Origin: Neopestalotiopsis rosae
Lineage: Eukaryota > Ascomycota > Sordariomycetes > Amphisphaeriales > Sporocadaceae
NCBI GenBank assembly: GCA_023078685.1
Contig: JALGAS010000005.1
Coordinates: 4,712,001-4,776,000 of the forward strand
Length of the DNA: 64,000 nucleotides
Reading direction: 5' to 3'
The notes under the pieces are model-generated. The model searched no databases. It saw only the letters and a program-made list of their open reading frames with translations, and was not told the DNA's origin. The position numbers and the translations under genes are program-made. Every line of letters starts with the position of its first letter. The first letter of the stretch is position 1. Shown here piece by piece: positions 1 through 12,015 of this stretch.

Positions 1-1721
1 GTTCAAGATTGCAGTCACTTTCGCCGCTTCCTTGAAGCGTCTTGGAGCCGAGTCTCGCGTCTTCCCGAGTCCAGGTCTCCTGCAGTTTAGGTCGGTCGAC
101 CTTTCCCGAGCTGGTTCTAGGCAGACTTTCGAGGGCGAAGAACTGAGAGGGAATCATGTATGATGGTAGATGCTGCGAAAGCTTTGTTGTGAAGCTTGTC
201 AGCATTTTATCCCAATCCTGCAGCACGGCATCTTTATCCGCAGGATCTCGCAGAACGAGAAAAGCAACGAGTCGTCCTCCATGACCAGCCCTCTCCACAT
301 AGTCAACTACTGCCGTACGGATTTGACTTGGACGGTGGTGGTTGAGGTGACTTTCAATGTCGCCCAGCTCAACACGTTGACCTCGGATTTTGATCTGTCT
401 ATCTTTGCGACCGAGACAACTTATAGTGCCATCCGATTCAAACCTTGCGAGGTCGCCCGTTTTGTAGAACCTTCGGTTTGAATTGTGATTTGTGAGCTTT
501 CCACTAGCCCATGGGACATTCGTCACAAAGGATGCGGCCGTCTTCTCGAGGTCGTCGAGATAGCTTCGGGCCAGGATTTCTCCCTCGACCACCAACTCTC
601 CAACCTCACCGAGCGGCACCAACACATTGTGATCGTTCGCATCGACTATCCATGTCCGGCATCCCGAAGCATACCCGATGTTGGCACGTGAAGACTCAGG
701 CCCTATCGAAGCGATGGAGCAGAAAATGCAAGCTTCTGTCGGGCCGTAACTGTTGAAAAGCCGGACCCTCGGCGCCCATGTATCAATGCAGTTCTGGGTA
801 AGTGCCTCTCCTCCGACTGACACAGTCTTCAGTAAAGGAACCTCGTCGGGATCCAAGAGACTGATTGTTGAAGGCGTGAAAAAGGCCCAGTTGACCTACT
901 GTCAGTTAGCATCTTTTCAATCCATTATTTGATTTTTCATGGAAACTCCTCACCTTGAAAGCATTGATCGATTCGGCCAACTGACTCAGGTCTGTCGGGA
1001 TGCAAATGCAACCGCCAAACATCAAGGTCGCAAATATTTCGGTAAGACAAGGGTCAAATGTATATGACGTGGCTTGCAGTACCCGCGAAGATGATCTCAT
1101 CCCCATACGACGGCCGTGTGAGTCCAAGCTCGTACACAATGATGCGTGCTCCATCATTACACCTTTGGGACGCCCGGTTGTACCACTGGTGAAGTATACA
1201 TACGCCAAATCACTGGCATGGAGCGCCGGTGGATCTGTTTGCACTTCACAAGGAGCCAGTCCATCAAAGAATTCACGGTCAACATATAATGATTCGACCC
1301 CATGTACTGACTCTGAGTCTTGCTCGGACTCCAGTAACAGTAGCGAGCCAGTCTGTCTGGCTATCTCCTCGACTCGAGAGGCCGGGTGAGTCGGGTCAAC
1401 GGGTGTAAAGGCAAGGCCGGCCCGAAGGATGCTGATAAATGATACGATAGCCCATGGTGACTTGTTGAAGCGGCAAAGAACAACATTTTCCTTCTTGTGG
1501 AGATTTCGTGATAAAAGAAGACGAGTGAAACTGGAAGAATACTCTTCTAATTGAGCATATGAGAGAGTAATCTGCTCGTGGTAGATTGCAGGCGCTGCCG
1601 GTCTCTTCTGGGCGTTGGCGAGAAAACGGTCGATGACTGTGCCGTTGGCGTGAGGAAGATCAGAGTTCGCCCAGTCCACCATTGCGAGCCAGTCTACGCC
1701 GTCTTGGACGGAAAGGGACAT
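1..1721 (-). CDS. Non-ribosomal peptide synthetase, N-terminal adenylation domain (partial, runs off left edge)
   Basis: Exons 954-1721 and 1-895, with a 58-base intron (896-953) that has a GTGAGG donor, a GCTAAC branch site and a TAG acceptor. ATG at 1721. The protein opens about 30 residues before an adenylation (A) domain, which activates an amino acid or other carboxylic acid as its adenylate. Core motifs appear in order: A3 YFTSGTTGRPKG, A4 FDPCLTEIF, A5 NSYGPTE, A7 YKTGDL, A8 GRKDRQIKIRGQR and A10 PRTSSGKVDRPKL. The Asp of the A4 motif, which usually grips the substrate amino group, is present, so an amino acid substrate is likely. A carrier domain and anything further lie beyond position 1, so I cannot tell a true multimodular NRPS from an NRPS-like reductase. 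Neighbours suggest a biosynthetic cluster. Confidence 0.9.
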
Positions 1722-2954
1722 TTTGTCTATATTAAGGATGTATTGATCAAAGAGTAAAGTCTATCACAATCCCAGACAATGAACCATATTGGTAGTTGGT
1801 GTCCCTACATATAACTCTTCCAGGCGGCTGTCATATCATCACGACAGGTCACTGCATTCGTTCGACGTGAAACTTCTTTTCGCAACATCATTCTCCGTCT
1901 TGTCTATTGCGGTGTAAGCAAATTTGATACCGTAGCATAGGAATCATGGTATAACTTCCACCGGCGTGTGTCCGGAGTGGAATGTCATCGTCCACCCATG
2001 ATATTCGGAGATGTGGCGTATTTGCGGCCGCTTTGCTTACGCCGCTGTTTCCGGGTGGAATCAGACAAGCTACCGAAGACAGAAGAAGCAATGCCGGCCG
2101 ACATTTGAGGTTTAGGTGAGATAGGTCCAGTGGGCACGAACCCCGGAGTTCATCGCCCCATACGTGCATGCCGCCTAGTGATCTCGTTGGTCCCATAGCA
2201 GCACTGAGTGAACTAGAGACAAACGCGACGGCTAGAGGAAATGAATGCAAGAGATTCCGGGGCTCGTGGTGAACGGTCTCCAACCCCCACTGGCTGATGT
2301 GCGAGGTCAAACCCCTTGTAATCTTTCGGCTTTACAACCAGACACAGCAGCTCCCGGTCTAGCTCTTCAGGGGATTCAAGACCGCTAACCTAGTGGGGTT
2401 ACTACAGCGCTATACCTTTACATGAGAAGGAATCGCATGCCTGAATGCCAGACAACGAATCCAACTTGTGAGATGAGATAACGTGCATGCTTGCCAAGAT
2501 CAGATCGAGATACCCTCTTGGCTGGATGAGTCTGACACCGCTTGAAGCGTCAGATTGTACTACCACAGGAGTCCCAATCATTCTGAGCTAGAAGTGCTCG
2601 TGATGGTTTTGCTCTTAGTTCGTCATTACGCCTAGACATGAAGTTCCCGCCCGAGCTGGGGTTTCGTTTTCTAAACAGTTTTGTGAATATGGCACTGAAC
2701 ACAATCGGAATCGCCGCCAGTTTTTCGCAGTAAGCAGGTGGAATTGAGTGATCCATCATATCATATCACCGATATTACAAATCATCAAATAGCGTAATGG
2801 AGAACATTCTTGAAATACATGCACATTAGTCTTGACCTATCGGTCGTTGCGATTCGCCAGCGGTGTGCAGATTGTAAGATAAGCGCCAATCTTTTCATTG
2901 AAGAGATATTCAACTATACTAGAAACGCTTTTGTCTGATATGGCCACGACATAA
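1722..2954. other. Intergenic, no convincing gene
   Basis: This 1.2 kb stretch lies between the NRPS start and the end of the oxidase gene and should hold the NRPS promoter. The only ATG-started frame of note is a 69-codon minus-strand ORF (2550-2759) with no recognisable domain; I do not call it a gene. Confidence 0.5.
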
Positions 2955-4294
2955 TTAGAGTCGAGAAAGCACCTTAGGGCGCGAACTTGTACCTAGTTCG
3001 CTGAGCACCAATTGCTTCACCTCCCCGGCGCAGCCCCAACTCGTCTGATAGCCGTAACCACCATGTCCATAACAATGTACCACTTTATATCCATCTCGTC
3101 TCTCTAATCCCAGTCTCACGCCCCCCTGTCGAAGCGGCCTGAAGCCCACATGGTGCCCGACTAAATCTTGCATACCAACGCCGATCGCAGCCTTGTCGTA
3201 TTGAGCCCAGCGGCTCAACATACGCTGAGTGAACTTGGCATCAGGTTTTGCAGCCTCGTTCATACTAACAAAAGATGTCGGCGAATAGCATCCTCCAACT
3301 ATAGTTCCGCCACCGCCGGGTCTCTGCATGGCATATGTCAACTCTCCATCTCCGGGTCCTGTAGCGGTGAGCATGTAGGAGGAGTCCCGCGCGACGAGGG
3401 CGACCTGACCACGAACGGGGATCATGGAGGCGTCGTCGACACCTCTGAGCGTCCTGGCCCCTAAGCCAGTACAATTAACCACCACATTGGCACCAGTGAC
3501 GCCATGTACCCCGAAGGCGTCACCAATATGTACAAGTCTTGTTCGTTTCACCTGGACTCCATATTTGAGACATTGACCCAGAAGCCAAGGCAGGTAGATT
3601 GTAGGATCAATACAGACCGATTGGAATGCTGTCTTGTATGCTGTCCCTGGAGGATCACTTGAAATGGTATCTTCGACACGAAACTGCAAAGAGGCGACTG
3701 ATTAGCCTGAGTTCTTCCCTGCCTGATTCATACTTCTTGAAATGTCCAGAGCTCTTACGTTGGGAAGCAAGTTCTTGAACCAGGGATCTTTTGAGTGGAG
3801 GTCAGATAACAACAACGAGCCTACGCTGTCTTGAATATCGTCATCTCTGGTGAAAAGCCGCGCGTCTGTCTGTGTCAGTGACATGCTTGAGTTTTTGCGT
3901 TTTCAAGTTGCTCACCTTGGAAGTGAATGCCAGCCTCTGGATGTTGAGCTGCTAGCTCTGCCAGAGGGTACCAGGTATCACGTTCCCATACATGCTCACG
4001 ACTGCCGACCTTGGAGAAGCTTGTATCTGGTCAGCCGCATCCCAAGACCGATAGCATTGATTGCTTACGGTAGGTAGTTGGCACCCGCCCATGGCGATGC
4101 GTACATGGGGTGCTTATCACCAGGTAGATGCTGCGCCAGGATCGTGACCTGGCAACCCACGTCCTTGGCCAATACCAGCGCCGTGGTGAGCCCAATAACG
4201 CCGGCGCTTTGACGGAGATATGTCAGCAAAGCAACGACGTTGAGACTTCTGCTGAATGGCATACCCAACTACAATGACTTTGTCATTATTCATT
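2955..4294 (-). CDS. D-amino-acid oxidase (FAD-dependent), peroxisomal
   Basis: Five exons: 4266-4294, 4069-4206, 3916-4019, 3759-3865 and 2955-3683, giving 368 residues, the usual size. It oxidises D-amino acids to 2-oxo acids with release of ammonia and hydrogen peroxide. The N-terminus reads VIVVGAGVIGLTTALVLA, the Rossmann FAD-binding motif; it forms only when the first intron (4207-4265) is removed, which confirms the splice. The family signature near the C-terminus is clear, with HCYGHGGYGYQTSWGCA. The final residues are SRL, a type 1 peroxisomal targeting signal. The gene lies in tandem with the NRPS (same strand) and is divergent from the P450, so it may act on a D-residue of the product or its precursors; it could equally be a general catabolic enzyme beside the cluster by chance. 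Confidence 0.93.
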
Positions 4295-5325
4295 TCTGTT
4301 CTCTCCGAAACTCGGCGGCTTCTATTGATGAAGACGAATCAGAATAGTTGAAAAACGTGAGTGGGATTCTACGATCACAATGATTGATCATGTGCGAGAT
4401 TCACGGAGCAGGATACACGGTTGGCGATGACGATAATGGAGAACGAATAGATATAGCTACATCGGGATAATTTGGTTATAGAAGTATAAGTCTCTTTTTG
4501 CCCATAGTACGGTGGGGCCCGGAGTTCCGAATCACTAATTATTATTTGGGAAAGAAGAATATGGAGAGAAGAAGGCACGATGGTTCTTTCAAGGTAAAAT
4601 GCTCTTAGCGTGATGCTATGGACAACTTGCCATAAACCATATTCTAGCAATTCAGTTCATTTGGGATTGAATCTGTAAAATCTATGGCGTTCGTAAGAGC
4701 CCGGCATTGATTCTACAAGGTAGCCGGGATGCTGTGCGGGGCCTTTTGCTGACATTCCTTAGCATCCGCAGGACTTGAACTCCGGTACCTGCCCGACGCT
4801 GACTGCATCCTCGCGAGATGGAATCCGGAATAGACTTCATGACAGATTCAATAGGAGTAGATTCAGTGATCGCAGGGATCGGTCCGACGACCGCAGACGG
4901 TGAGGATTGATCACGATAATCGCACCATGCTCTCCTTTTGAATTGGAGATTCTTGGCACTGTGGCTTTTACACGTCTGAGGGCCATGAAACGCAGCAATG
5001 AGACTGAGGACTAGACCTCGTTTCGTAAGTAGTCTCATTGTATTCGAAGATGACGGTGAGCAAGTAAACTCTTTGACCCGAAGCACTATGACTCGAATCT
5101 ATTGGTAGATAACATATGGAATTGGGATTCAGCGTCAAATTCACTCAAACGCCCATCGGTATTGTTTCGTAAAGTTCGACCAGCTGCAAACTCACATATT
5201 CCGGCTGTTAGAACACTTGAGCTCAAGATATACTGAGACTAGATTCACGTTTCTACAAATATGACAGTCCCTCCTACTAGCCGAAATGTCTGTAACGGTT
5301 AAGTTACAATATTACCATACTCGAG
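4295..5325. other. Divergent intergenic region between the oxidase and the P450
   Basis: About 1 kb between two divergent genes, so it must contain both promoters. It also contains the candidate small secreted ORF listed separately at 4682-5038. I see no repeat or recognisable regulatory motif. Confidence 0.5.
4682..5038 (-). CDS. Possible small secreted protein with four cysteines (doubtful)
   Basis: An ATG at 5038 opens a 118-codon frame. The first 19 residues (MRLLTKRGLVLSLIAAFHG) look like a signal peptide. A possible 60-base intron (GTACCG donor, GATGCTAAG branch-like site, CACAG acceptor) would leave about 98 residues with four Cys and several dibasic pairs (KR, RR). I do not recognise it. 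It sits inside the NRPS/P450 cluster between divergent genes, so it could also be chance frame in a promoter. No homology is claimed. Confidence 0.22.
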   Translation of the reverse strand: MRLLTKRGLVLSLIAAFHGPQTCKSHSAKNLQFKRRAWCDYRDQSSPSAVVGPIPAITESTPIESVMKSIPDSISRGCSQRRAGTGVQVLRMLRNVSKRPRTASRLPCRINAGLLRTP

Positions 5326-7173
5326 ATGCTAGAATATACCAACATTCTCGTGGGCTTTGCCCTACTCGGCCTTTTGTATCGCTACATCATCTATCCATTA
5401 TTCCTTTCTCCCCTATGCAATGTGCCTTCCGCTCACTGGTCTGCCAAGCTGAGTCCCATTTGGTCACTCTGGGTCAGATATAGAGGGACAGAACTTGCCA
5501 ATCTCATCAAGCTCCATGAGATTCATGGACCGGTCGTGCAAGTAGGACCAAAAGACTTGAGTGTCAGCGAATATCAAGATGGTATACGCAAAGTCTACGA
5601 TGCAGGCTTTGGAAAGCCCGCTGCATGGTATTCCTTCTTCGATTACTACCGGTATACACTTTCCACTACCAAGACACTTTGACAAAGTCTGTATTTAATA
5701 CTGATATTACAGTATAGGAATCCCAATGCATTCACCAGTATCGAAAAGCATGACCACGGAATGCGAAGACGCAGGACCGCCACCTTGTATTCTAGGACTT
5801 CTCTCTTTCGTTCTCAGCATATGTATGAAGTCAGCCGCAGGATCATACTTGATCGAGTTTTGAAACGTCTGAGTAGTGATGCAGCCAGTGGTGCCAGGGC
5901 TGATGTTCTTGAGTTAAGTTACTGTCTGTGTAGCGACTACCTCAGTTCATTTCTTTTTGGACTCTGCAATGGAACCGACTACTTGTTACAGAATCGTGGA
6001 TTGATTGATGAATGGCGTCTCAACTACGAGCACCACAGTTGCGAGGAGAGTTTCTTTCCTCAGGAGATGCCACTCATCTACAGTATCTCACGCAGCCTTG
6101 GAATGAACCTCTTGCCCAAGTCCTATGCCAGATCAAAGGACTATCTTGAGGCTTGGATGACGGGCATGGCCGAAAAGGCAGACCAATTGATCATTCATCG
6201 CACGCTTACAGGCCAAGCTGTGTCTATCGAAGATGAGCCAATTGTCTACGAGACTATCAAGACTGCTGTGGAGAGAGACTCGCCGCAACTAGTAGGCGAA
6301 GCCAAGCGTAAGGAAATTGCGAGCGAGCTGTTTGATCATATCTGTATGTTTATCCATGGCCCCCTGGCGATGATCGCGCATCCCCACAATTATACTGACT
6401 TACTACTATAAAGCTGCGTCCCGGGAAGTTCTAGGTATGTACAAGACATTTGAAATGATTATGGTATCCTCTTCTAATGACGGAAACTAGGTCTCGTGCT
6501 CGGTTACAGTTTCTGGTATATAGCCAAGAATCCCCATGTCCAAAGACGTCTCCGCGAGGAGGTCAAGGCCGCTGGTATTGACATGGAATCTGCCCCGGCA
6601 TCTGACCCAACAGCCATTCCCTTGGCCCTGGAGAACCTCGATTACCTCAACGCCGTCATTTACGAATCTTTACGCATGCGACCGACCAGCACGCCTCTGC
6701 CTCGCGTTACGCCTCCGGACCGCCACGTCAGTATCGCTGGGGTAGAACGCATCCCCCCTGGCGTCAGAATCAACGCATTCCAGTGGTTTGTGCACCGAGA
6801 CCCCAAGAAGTGGGAACGAGTTGACGAGTTCGTGCCGGAGCGATGGCTCGGCCGGAGTGACGGGACTGGAAAAAAGAGCGGTGGCCGCGAGGACGTGCTG
6901 TGGCCCTTTGCCAGCGGGCCTCGAATGTGCTTGGGTACCAACTGGACCTACTATGGTATGTGTTCAATCCTCCCTCGTTCCTGGTCAATGTGGACAACTG
7001 AAAGTAGAATTGAATGCTGATGATTCATGTTTTCCTTCGAAACAGCAATGCGATATATTTTAGCTGCGATGTTCTCCAAATTCGAATTTGAGGCTCTAGA
7101 CCGGAGCGCGGGAAACTGCTGGCCTGGATCGCCCGAGGACCTTCTACCCGTCAAAGTCAAATATGTCGGCTGA
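5326..7173 (+). CDS. Cytochrome P450 monooxygenase, with altered I-helix motif
   Basis: Exons 5326-5651, 5718-6343, 6414-6434 (21 bases), 6491-6955 and 7046-7173 give 521 residues, normal for a fungal microsomal P450. It has an N-terminal membrane anchor (about residues 5-25, ILVGFALLGLLYRYIIYPLF), the ExxR helix (YESLR), FVPERW, and the haem loop FASGPRMCLG with the Cys ligand. The I-helix reads ELFDHISASREVLG where related P450s usually have AGxET(T/S): the acidic residue is kept but the conserved oxygen-activating Thr is Val. This segment is built from the tiny third exon, which joins in frame on both sides. The gene is divergent from the oxidase and probably belongs to the NRPS cluster as a tailoring enzyme. 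Confidence 0.92.
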
Positions 7174-7787
7174 GCGCAGCATAAAGGAAGTATTTCAGAC
7201 ACCAGGAAAAAGAGCACGAAAAGCTACGGATATAGCATTCCCCCGAGGACATTGCCTCATACTAGTCAAATACAACTGTTCGCTTATATGGGAGCTCCTT
7301 CTCACGTTTGTTGTAGGATGAGAATATTTATGATTTTCTTGCTGGAGGCGTAATATAGTCTACAAGTCCGTTTAGTCTGGCCTGGTACACAAGCAAAGAG
7401 TGTGCGAAGAAAACGAATATTGTATCGAAATTCATTTACTTGGTGATTTGGAAGAACATACCGCAACTACAAGAAACAAGACTGACAGACATCCACCTCG
7501 AGTCCAGAACGACACATGTATAAGACAGCCTTCGGCTTTTTTGGTGACCATGATCCTTTCGCAGAAACACTTTCGTCACTACAGGCTATACTAGTGGCAA
7601 AATAAAAGCTTTGGAAGACTACAAGTCTATCATGAAAATATCGTGAATCACGGGTACAGAATGTGCAGAATGGAAGCATAATCAAATTCGTTTATTGAGT
7701 TGACTTCGTCAGCCTACTTATTTTATTGCATTTATGATAATCTAGCCTCGCAAGCTTCTAAACTCTAATCAATAAATGACATGCCCT
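7174..7787. other. Convergent 3' intergenic region
   Basis: About 600 A+T-rich bases between the 3' ends of the P450 and the ATP-grasp gene. Nothing beyond untranslated sequence is evident. Confidence 0.5.
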
Positions 7788-10111
7788 TTACAAATCCTGA
7801 ACCTCGAAGTGAATATCGTTGCGTGCAGCACGTACTTTCTCCAACAGATCGCGACGCCCTCTCCTAGAGCACAGCATGGCAAAGCCCAACCATGGATATC
7901 TCAATTCCGCCGGAGTCGGCACCAGCTCTCCAGGCCTGAAAAACGAGCGCAACAGGAGTGTACTGGAAGCGAGCTCGGGATCCTGCTGAGCCACAGACTC
8001 GAAGTTGATATCAGATAGCAGGCGTCCGCTCGTGCGAATGGGTAGTGGTGATGTTGCACAAGAGTACTGAGCCCCGCTGGCGAACCCATGGGCTAGACTG
8101 CGGAATCGAGCCTCGTCGCCAGTTACTTGCATAAGATACAATGCATAGTAGTCTACACCGTTGACGTAGGCTGATCCCGTCGAGTCAGAGTGTCCAGGCG
8201 GCCGCGGGTTCACCTCGAGCAGAAAAGAGCTCGTGTCTTCGTCGTGGCGTTCCCTCCGCGCGATGAACTCTAGCACGCCGTGGGTGTCCATGTGCCAGTC
8301 GACTCGCGACTTGTTGACCTTGGCTTCGACGTGGATGACACCGCTGTGGAAACCGAGTCTGCGGACAATCTTTAACAGATCGGTGCGGAGCAGACTGGTT
8401 TCTTCAGAGGGTAGACCAGATGGCCACACTGAGCCCGTCTCGACAAACTGTTCCGTCTGCACAGAATTCAGCGCATCATCACCGCTGCATGGAAGGTTGT
8501 CAACGACCTCGGAGAACAACAATTCTCCGTTCCACAGAACGAAATTGACATCAACCTCTGGTCCCTCGCAGTAGGTCTCAACGATAGCTTTCGCGTCGGC
8601 TTCGTGGACGCCGAACAATTTGTGTTGGTCCCTGACAGAGCCTATGGCGTGTTGGATGGCATTGTGCAATTCGTCTTCGCTTCTGACTACAGAGACACCG
8701 TAGGATCCATGGTTGCGTGTCGGTTTCACAATGAGGGGATATTCCAATGGCTCTTCACGGAGAGCCAACTTGGACTTTAGTTCGTCAATGTCTGAGACGA
8801 TTAGCATGGTGGTGGTCTTTTGCATCAACCTGGTCTCATACTTGTCGGTTGCACGTCGGTAAGCTTCGGGTGATGATGTCGGCAGGCCAAGAATCTCTGC
8901 TGCCCGAGCCACTCCAGCGAGGAAGGGGTCCATGTTCGTCATGATACCGTCGACGCGATAGGGCAGGGCCCGAACCGCCTCCACGATGCGTTCCGAGAGG
9001 GTTTCAAAGTTGAATTCAGAAAAGGGCACAAACGCCTCCCTATACTTTGGCCCAAGTCCCTCGGGGTTTTGCATCCAGTGGCCCGGTTTGTCCAGCACCA
9101 CGATGGATACACCACAAGCTTTGGCGGCGTCGTAGAACCTCTCGCAACCTCCTGCCTCCCGTTTTTCTCCGATAATGACGATCCGCTTGGGCTCCACCAT
9201 GTCGGGAACGACCCAAGGGTACGCAAGCCGATTGAGAAACACTCTGTCAAGTAGGCCGATGGCAAGACCATCGGGGACCATGACATCTTCGTCTACCACG
9301 ACGACGCCAATGCTTGTGCCCAAGATGTCGGACAGGGCACGGCACGAGCCATCCGTGAGCGCAACCCGGCTAGGCACGCACCGTTGTCCGGGGCTGACAA
9401 AGCTCTGAGTCGACAGCACCAGCTTGCAGCCGCGCATCCTCTCCTCGAGGAAATCGCTCCGAACAATGTAGCCAGTCTCAGCCGGGAGGACAAACTTGGC
9501 GCTCCAAGGTTTTCCCGTCTTGGCCGAAACGATGGCAGCCTTGAGAATACAGTCCAAGGCAGCATCATGTTCAAGAATGGGCGCGTAATCGCTGGAGTCT
9601 GGTGCAGCAAGAATGTCAAGCATAATTGTATGCTCCCCGACAGCATCTTCCTCTTCTCCGAGTCTTGCCCAGCTCACTGACGTGATGCAAATGTCGACAA
9701 AGTTGCGAGCATGTCAATTCACTGAGTCATCAATATCAAGGGACTGGGACAACTGCCAAGTTGCCTTGATAATCACTATTTCATTGATCAGTCATCAGGG
9801 CTTGTTGAAACTTTCATCTTGCAGTCGCGGCATTATGTCTCCCGTTAAGAATACTTGACTGCGCGACGGAGATCCCTTCGGTAAGAAGACTATGGCCCTG
9901 ACGGCAAGGAAAACAGGTTCAAGGTGGAAGTATAATACATTTTCTTACCACCCTGGAAAGAGCATAATTACGTACATGAGTTGTCTTTGGACTTGAATTC
10001 GACACGGCGAACAGCAGATTTCCCGGGCTTGAGTAGTTCTGAAGCATTATTGCTGTCGGTACTCAAGGATGGAGCCGTGGTTTTTTGCGGTGGTGCGGCA
10101 GGAATTGCCAT
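7788..10111 (-). CDS. ATP-grasp ligase (amino-acid/carboxylate-amine ligase type)
   Basis: The main exon 7788-9676 codes for about 629 residues. A GTG, not an ATG, marks its upstream open end, so I infer 5' exons at 9976-10111 (ATG at 10111, strong GTACGT donor) and 9812-9889, giving about 700 residues; the second donor (GTTTCA) is weak and the exact 5' structure is uncertain. ATP-grasp signatures are clear: the ATP-binding lysine strand YPLIVKPTRNHGSYG, the acidic strand VETYCEGPEVDVNFV, and the metal-binding LLEVNPRPPG. Such enzymes form an acyl-phosphate and then join it to an amine, as in dipeptide or carnosine synthases. The N-terminal third is unassigned. Placed next to NRPS, oxidase and P450, it is probably a cluster enzyme forming an amide bond; the substrate is unknown. 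Confidence 0.85.
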
Positions 10112-12015
10112 CGTCACGTCAAGAAAATATCAAATCGACACAATGCCCAAAAGCGGCCAGTCTCTCCCAAAGCCTCGGGAAGCAGACACTCCATCCTAGC
10201 ATATTTAAGAAGAGCATCGCGGAATAGTTGAATCGATATGCTGCGATACGCTTGGAGCATAGACTTCATGATGGAATATGTTTTATGCCGGTTGACAGTA
10301 CCGATTATGGTGGGTCATACGCAACGCCGGTTGGTGGATGTTCCCGAGCTCCGGGGGATAACTGAAGGCTGACATTGCCTGGGAATTAACCCCGGTCAGT
10401 GCCCATTGCCCGCTGTTGTATGCCGGTCTGTACGACATGGTTGCTATTCCGAATCCAGTCTTTTGGGGCAATGCCATGCGGAATCTACTCTCTCTATATA
10501 TATATTCAAAAACCTATCATCCCTTTATATCGAAAGTTCGATGACATTCCTTCGAGGTCGTGAGACTATTGTTTTCCATCAAGACCGCAGACACGCACCG
10601 TCTCCAGAGGTCTCTCGTGACGCAGCACCTGACAATAGGGTATACTACTTATTCCCGGCCGCTCGTCTCTATTGCTTGAGTGCTCCGCTATTCTGAACAG
10701 CTGTACCATAATGCAACCCGCTAGCTCTGGATGTCCTGCTCTCTCGCAGTCGCATGCACCGCTGCGGCAGGCGTTGTCAGAAATCGACAAGGAAGTGAGT
10801 ACCTAGATAATATCCTTTTATTGTTCTCTTAGCGTGTTTTAATACCAGAAGTTCACTAATACAAAGATCCCGTTGTTATGAAGGAATATAAATTTGCATC
10901 CAAGGATTCACAAGGCGTCGTTCGGAGTCGACTGCATCTAGAGGATAGGTCAACAAATAATGCCAGCGTACAGGACACTAGGCGGGATCTGAATATTCTA
11001 GTATTGAGTACCCTTACTGCTCGGAGATGAAGCCGCATAGAACAGCGAATATAAGGCATCAAACATCACGCTACATGTCAAACTTAGCATACGGAATACC
11101 GGACTTCGACGAGCTGTGGTCATGACTAACGACCTCGGACTGCAGCGGATCTTATTCTGATTGAGATCTTGTGGCATTGTTGTTGACCATTTTGTGCTGA
11201 GATGAAAGAGTAAAGATTTTGATAGAATTTGCATAGAGGCAACACAGTTTCAAATGCATATATAGTCGGCGAGGAGCGGATCATCGGAATACTTGCCACT
11301 CCTACTGAGCTTCTGAATCCAATTAACCTGGCAGGATTATACCAACTGGCATTGGACAAACGAACATGGCGATATTTCTTCCGTTTCGGATATAACTAAT
11401 CCTTGGACTGTGGCTAAACCATAAAAACAAACGTTTGACTATAATTCACATAGGCTGCAGTCGTTTGTTTCAGTGGTCCCTTTCCGTCTGTCGACATAAG
11501 TGATCTAAGCACATGCTGTGGCAGCCCATGAAGAGATAAAAGTATTGATTAAATAATTCACTTTTCACGCACAGCATCATGCTTAAAAAGACAAAAATAA
11601 GCAATAAATGACTACAGTACAGTAGTGAGATAAGATGGGTCGCATGTTTAGCTCCTAGAAATATAGAAGCTTTGGCGGTGGCTTCAAAGGTGGATACAGC
11701 AGTCATTTAGGTATTCGGTAAGGCACCGCACCAGCGCGCGCCTGCCCCGCGGAAGCTCAAGCTTGCGACCGAGGACGCGCCTAACTTTTGCGACTCAGCA
11801 TTCAATCAGCACAGCTCTGATCTGCGCCACCCATACATAATACTCCAAACCGCCGACAACTTAACGCCATGAGAAGAGCTTAAGCATACACGATTATGAT
11901 GTGATTTTGGCTTGTTGATTTTCTTATATTATCTGTGTTTTTTGTGCTTGTTGCTTGTCGGTATACCGTAACCGCCATCCTTCCCTGATTCTCTCGAAAC
12001 GTCGTCGTCGTCGAA
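10112..12015. other. Long intergenic region with one orphan exon-like segment
   Basis: About 1.9 kb, A+T-rich in its right half. An ATG at 10711 opens a 28-codon frame ending in ...RQALSEIDKE directly at a good GTGAGT donor (10795), like a first exon, but I found no continuing open exon downstream. The remainder shows only short frames and simple TA runs near 10490. The spt8 promoter must lie at the right end. Confidence 0.45.

Noticed and set aside
1888..2310. 140-codon minus-strand ORF between NRPS and oxidase
   Set aside because: It starts with TTG, has no domain and no splice partner, and is likely a chance frame.
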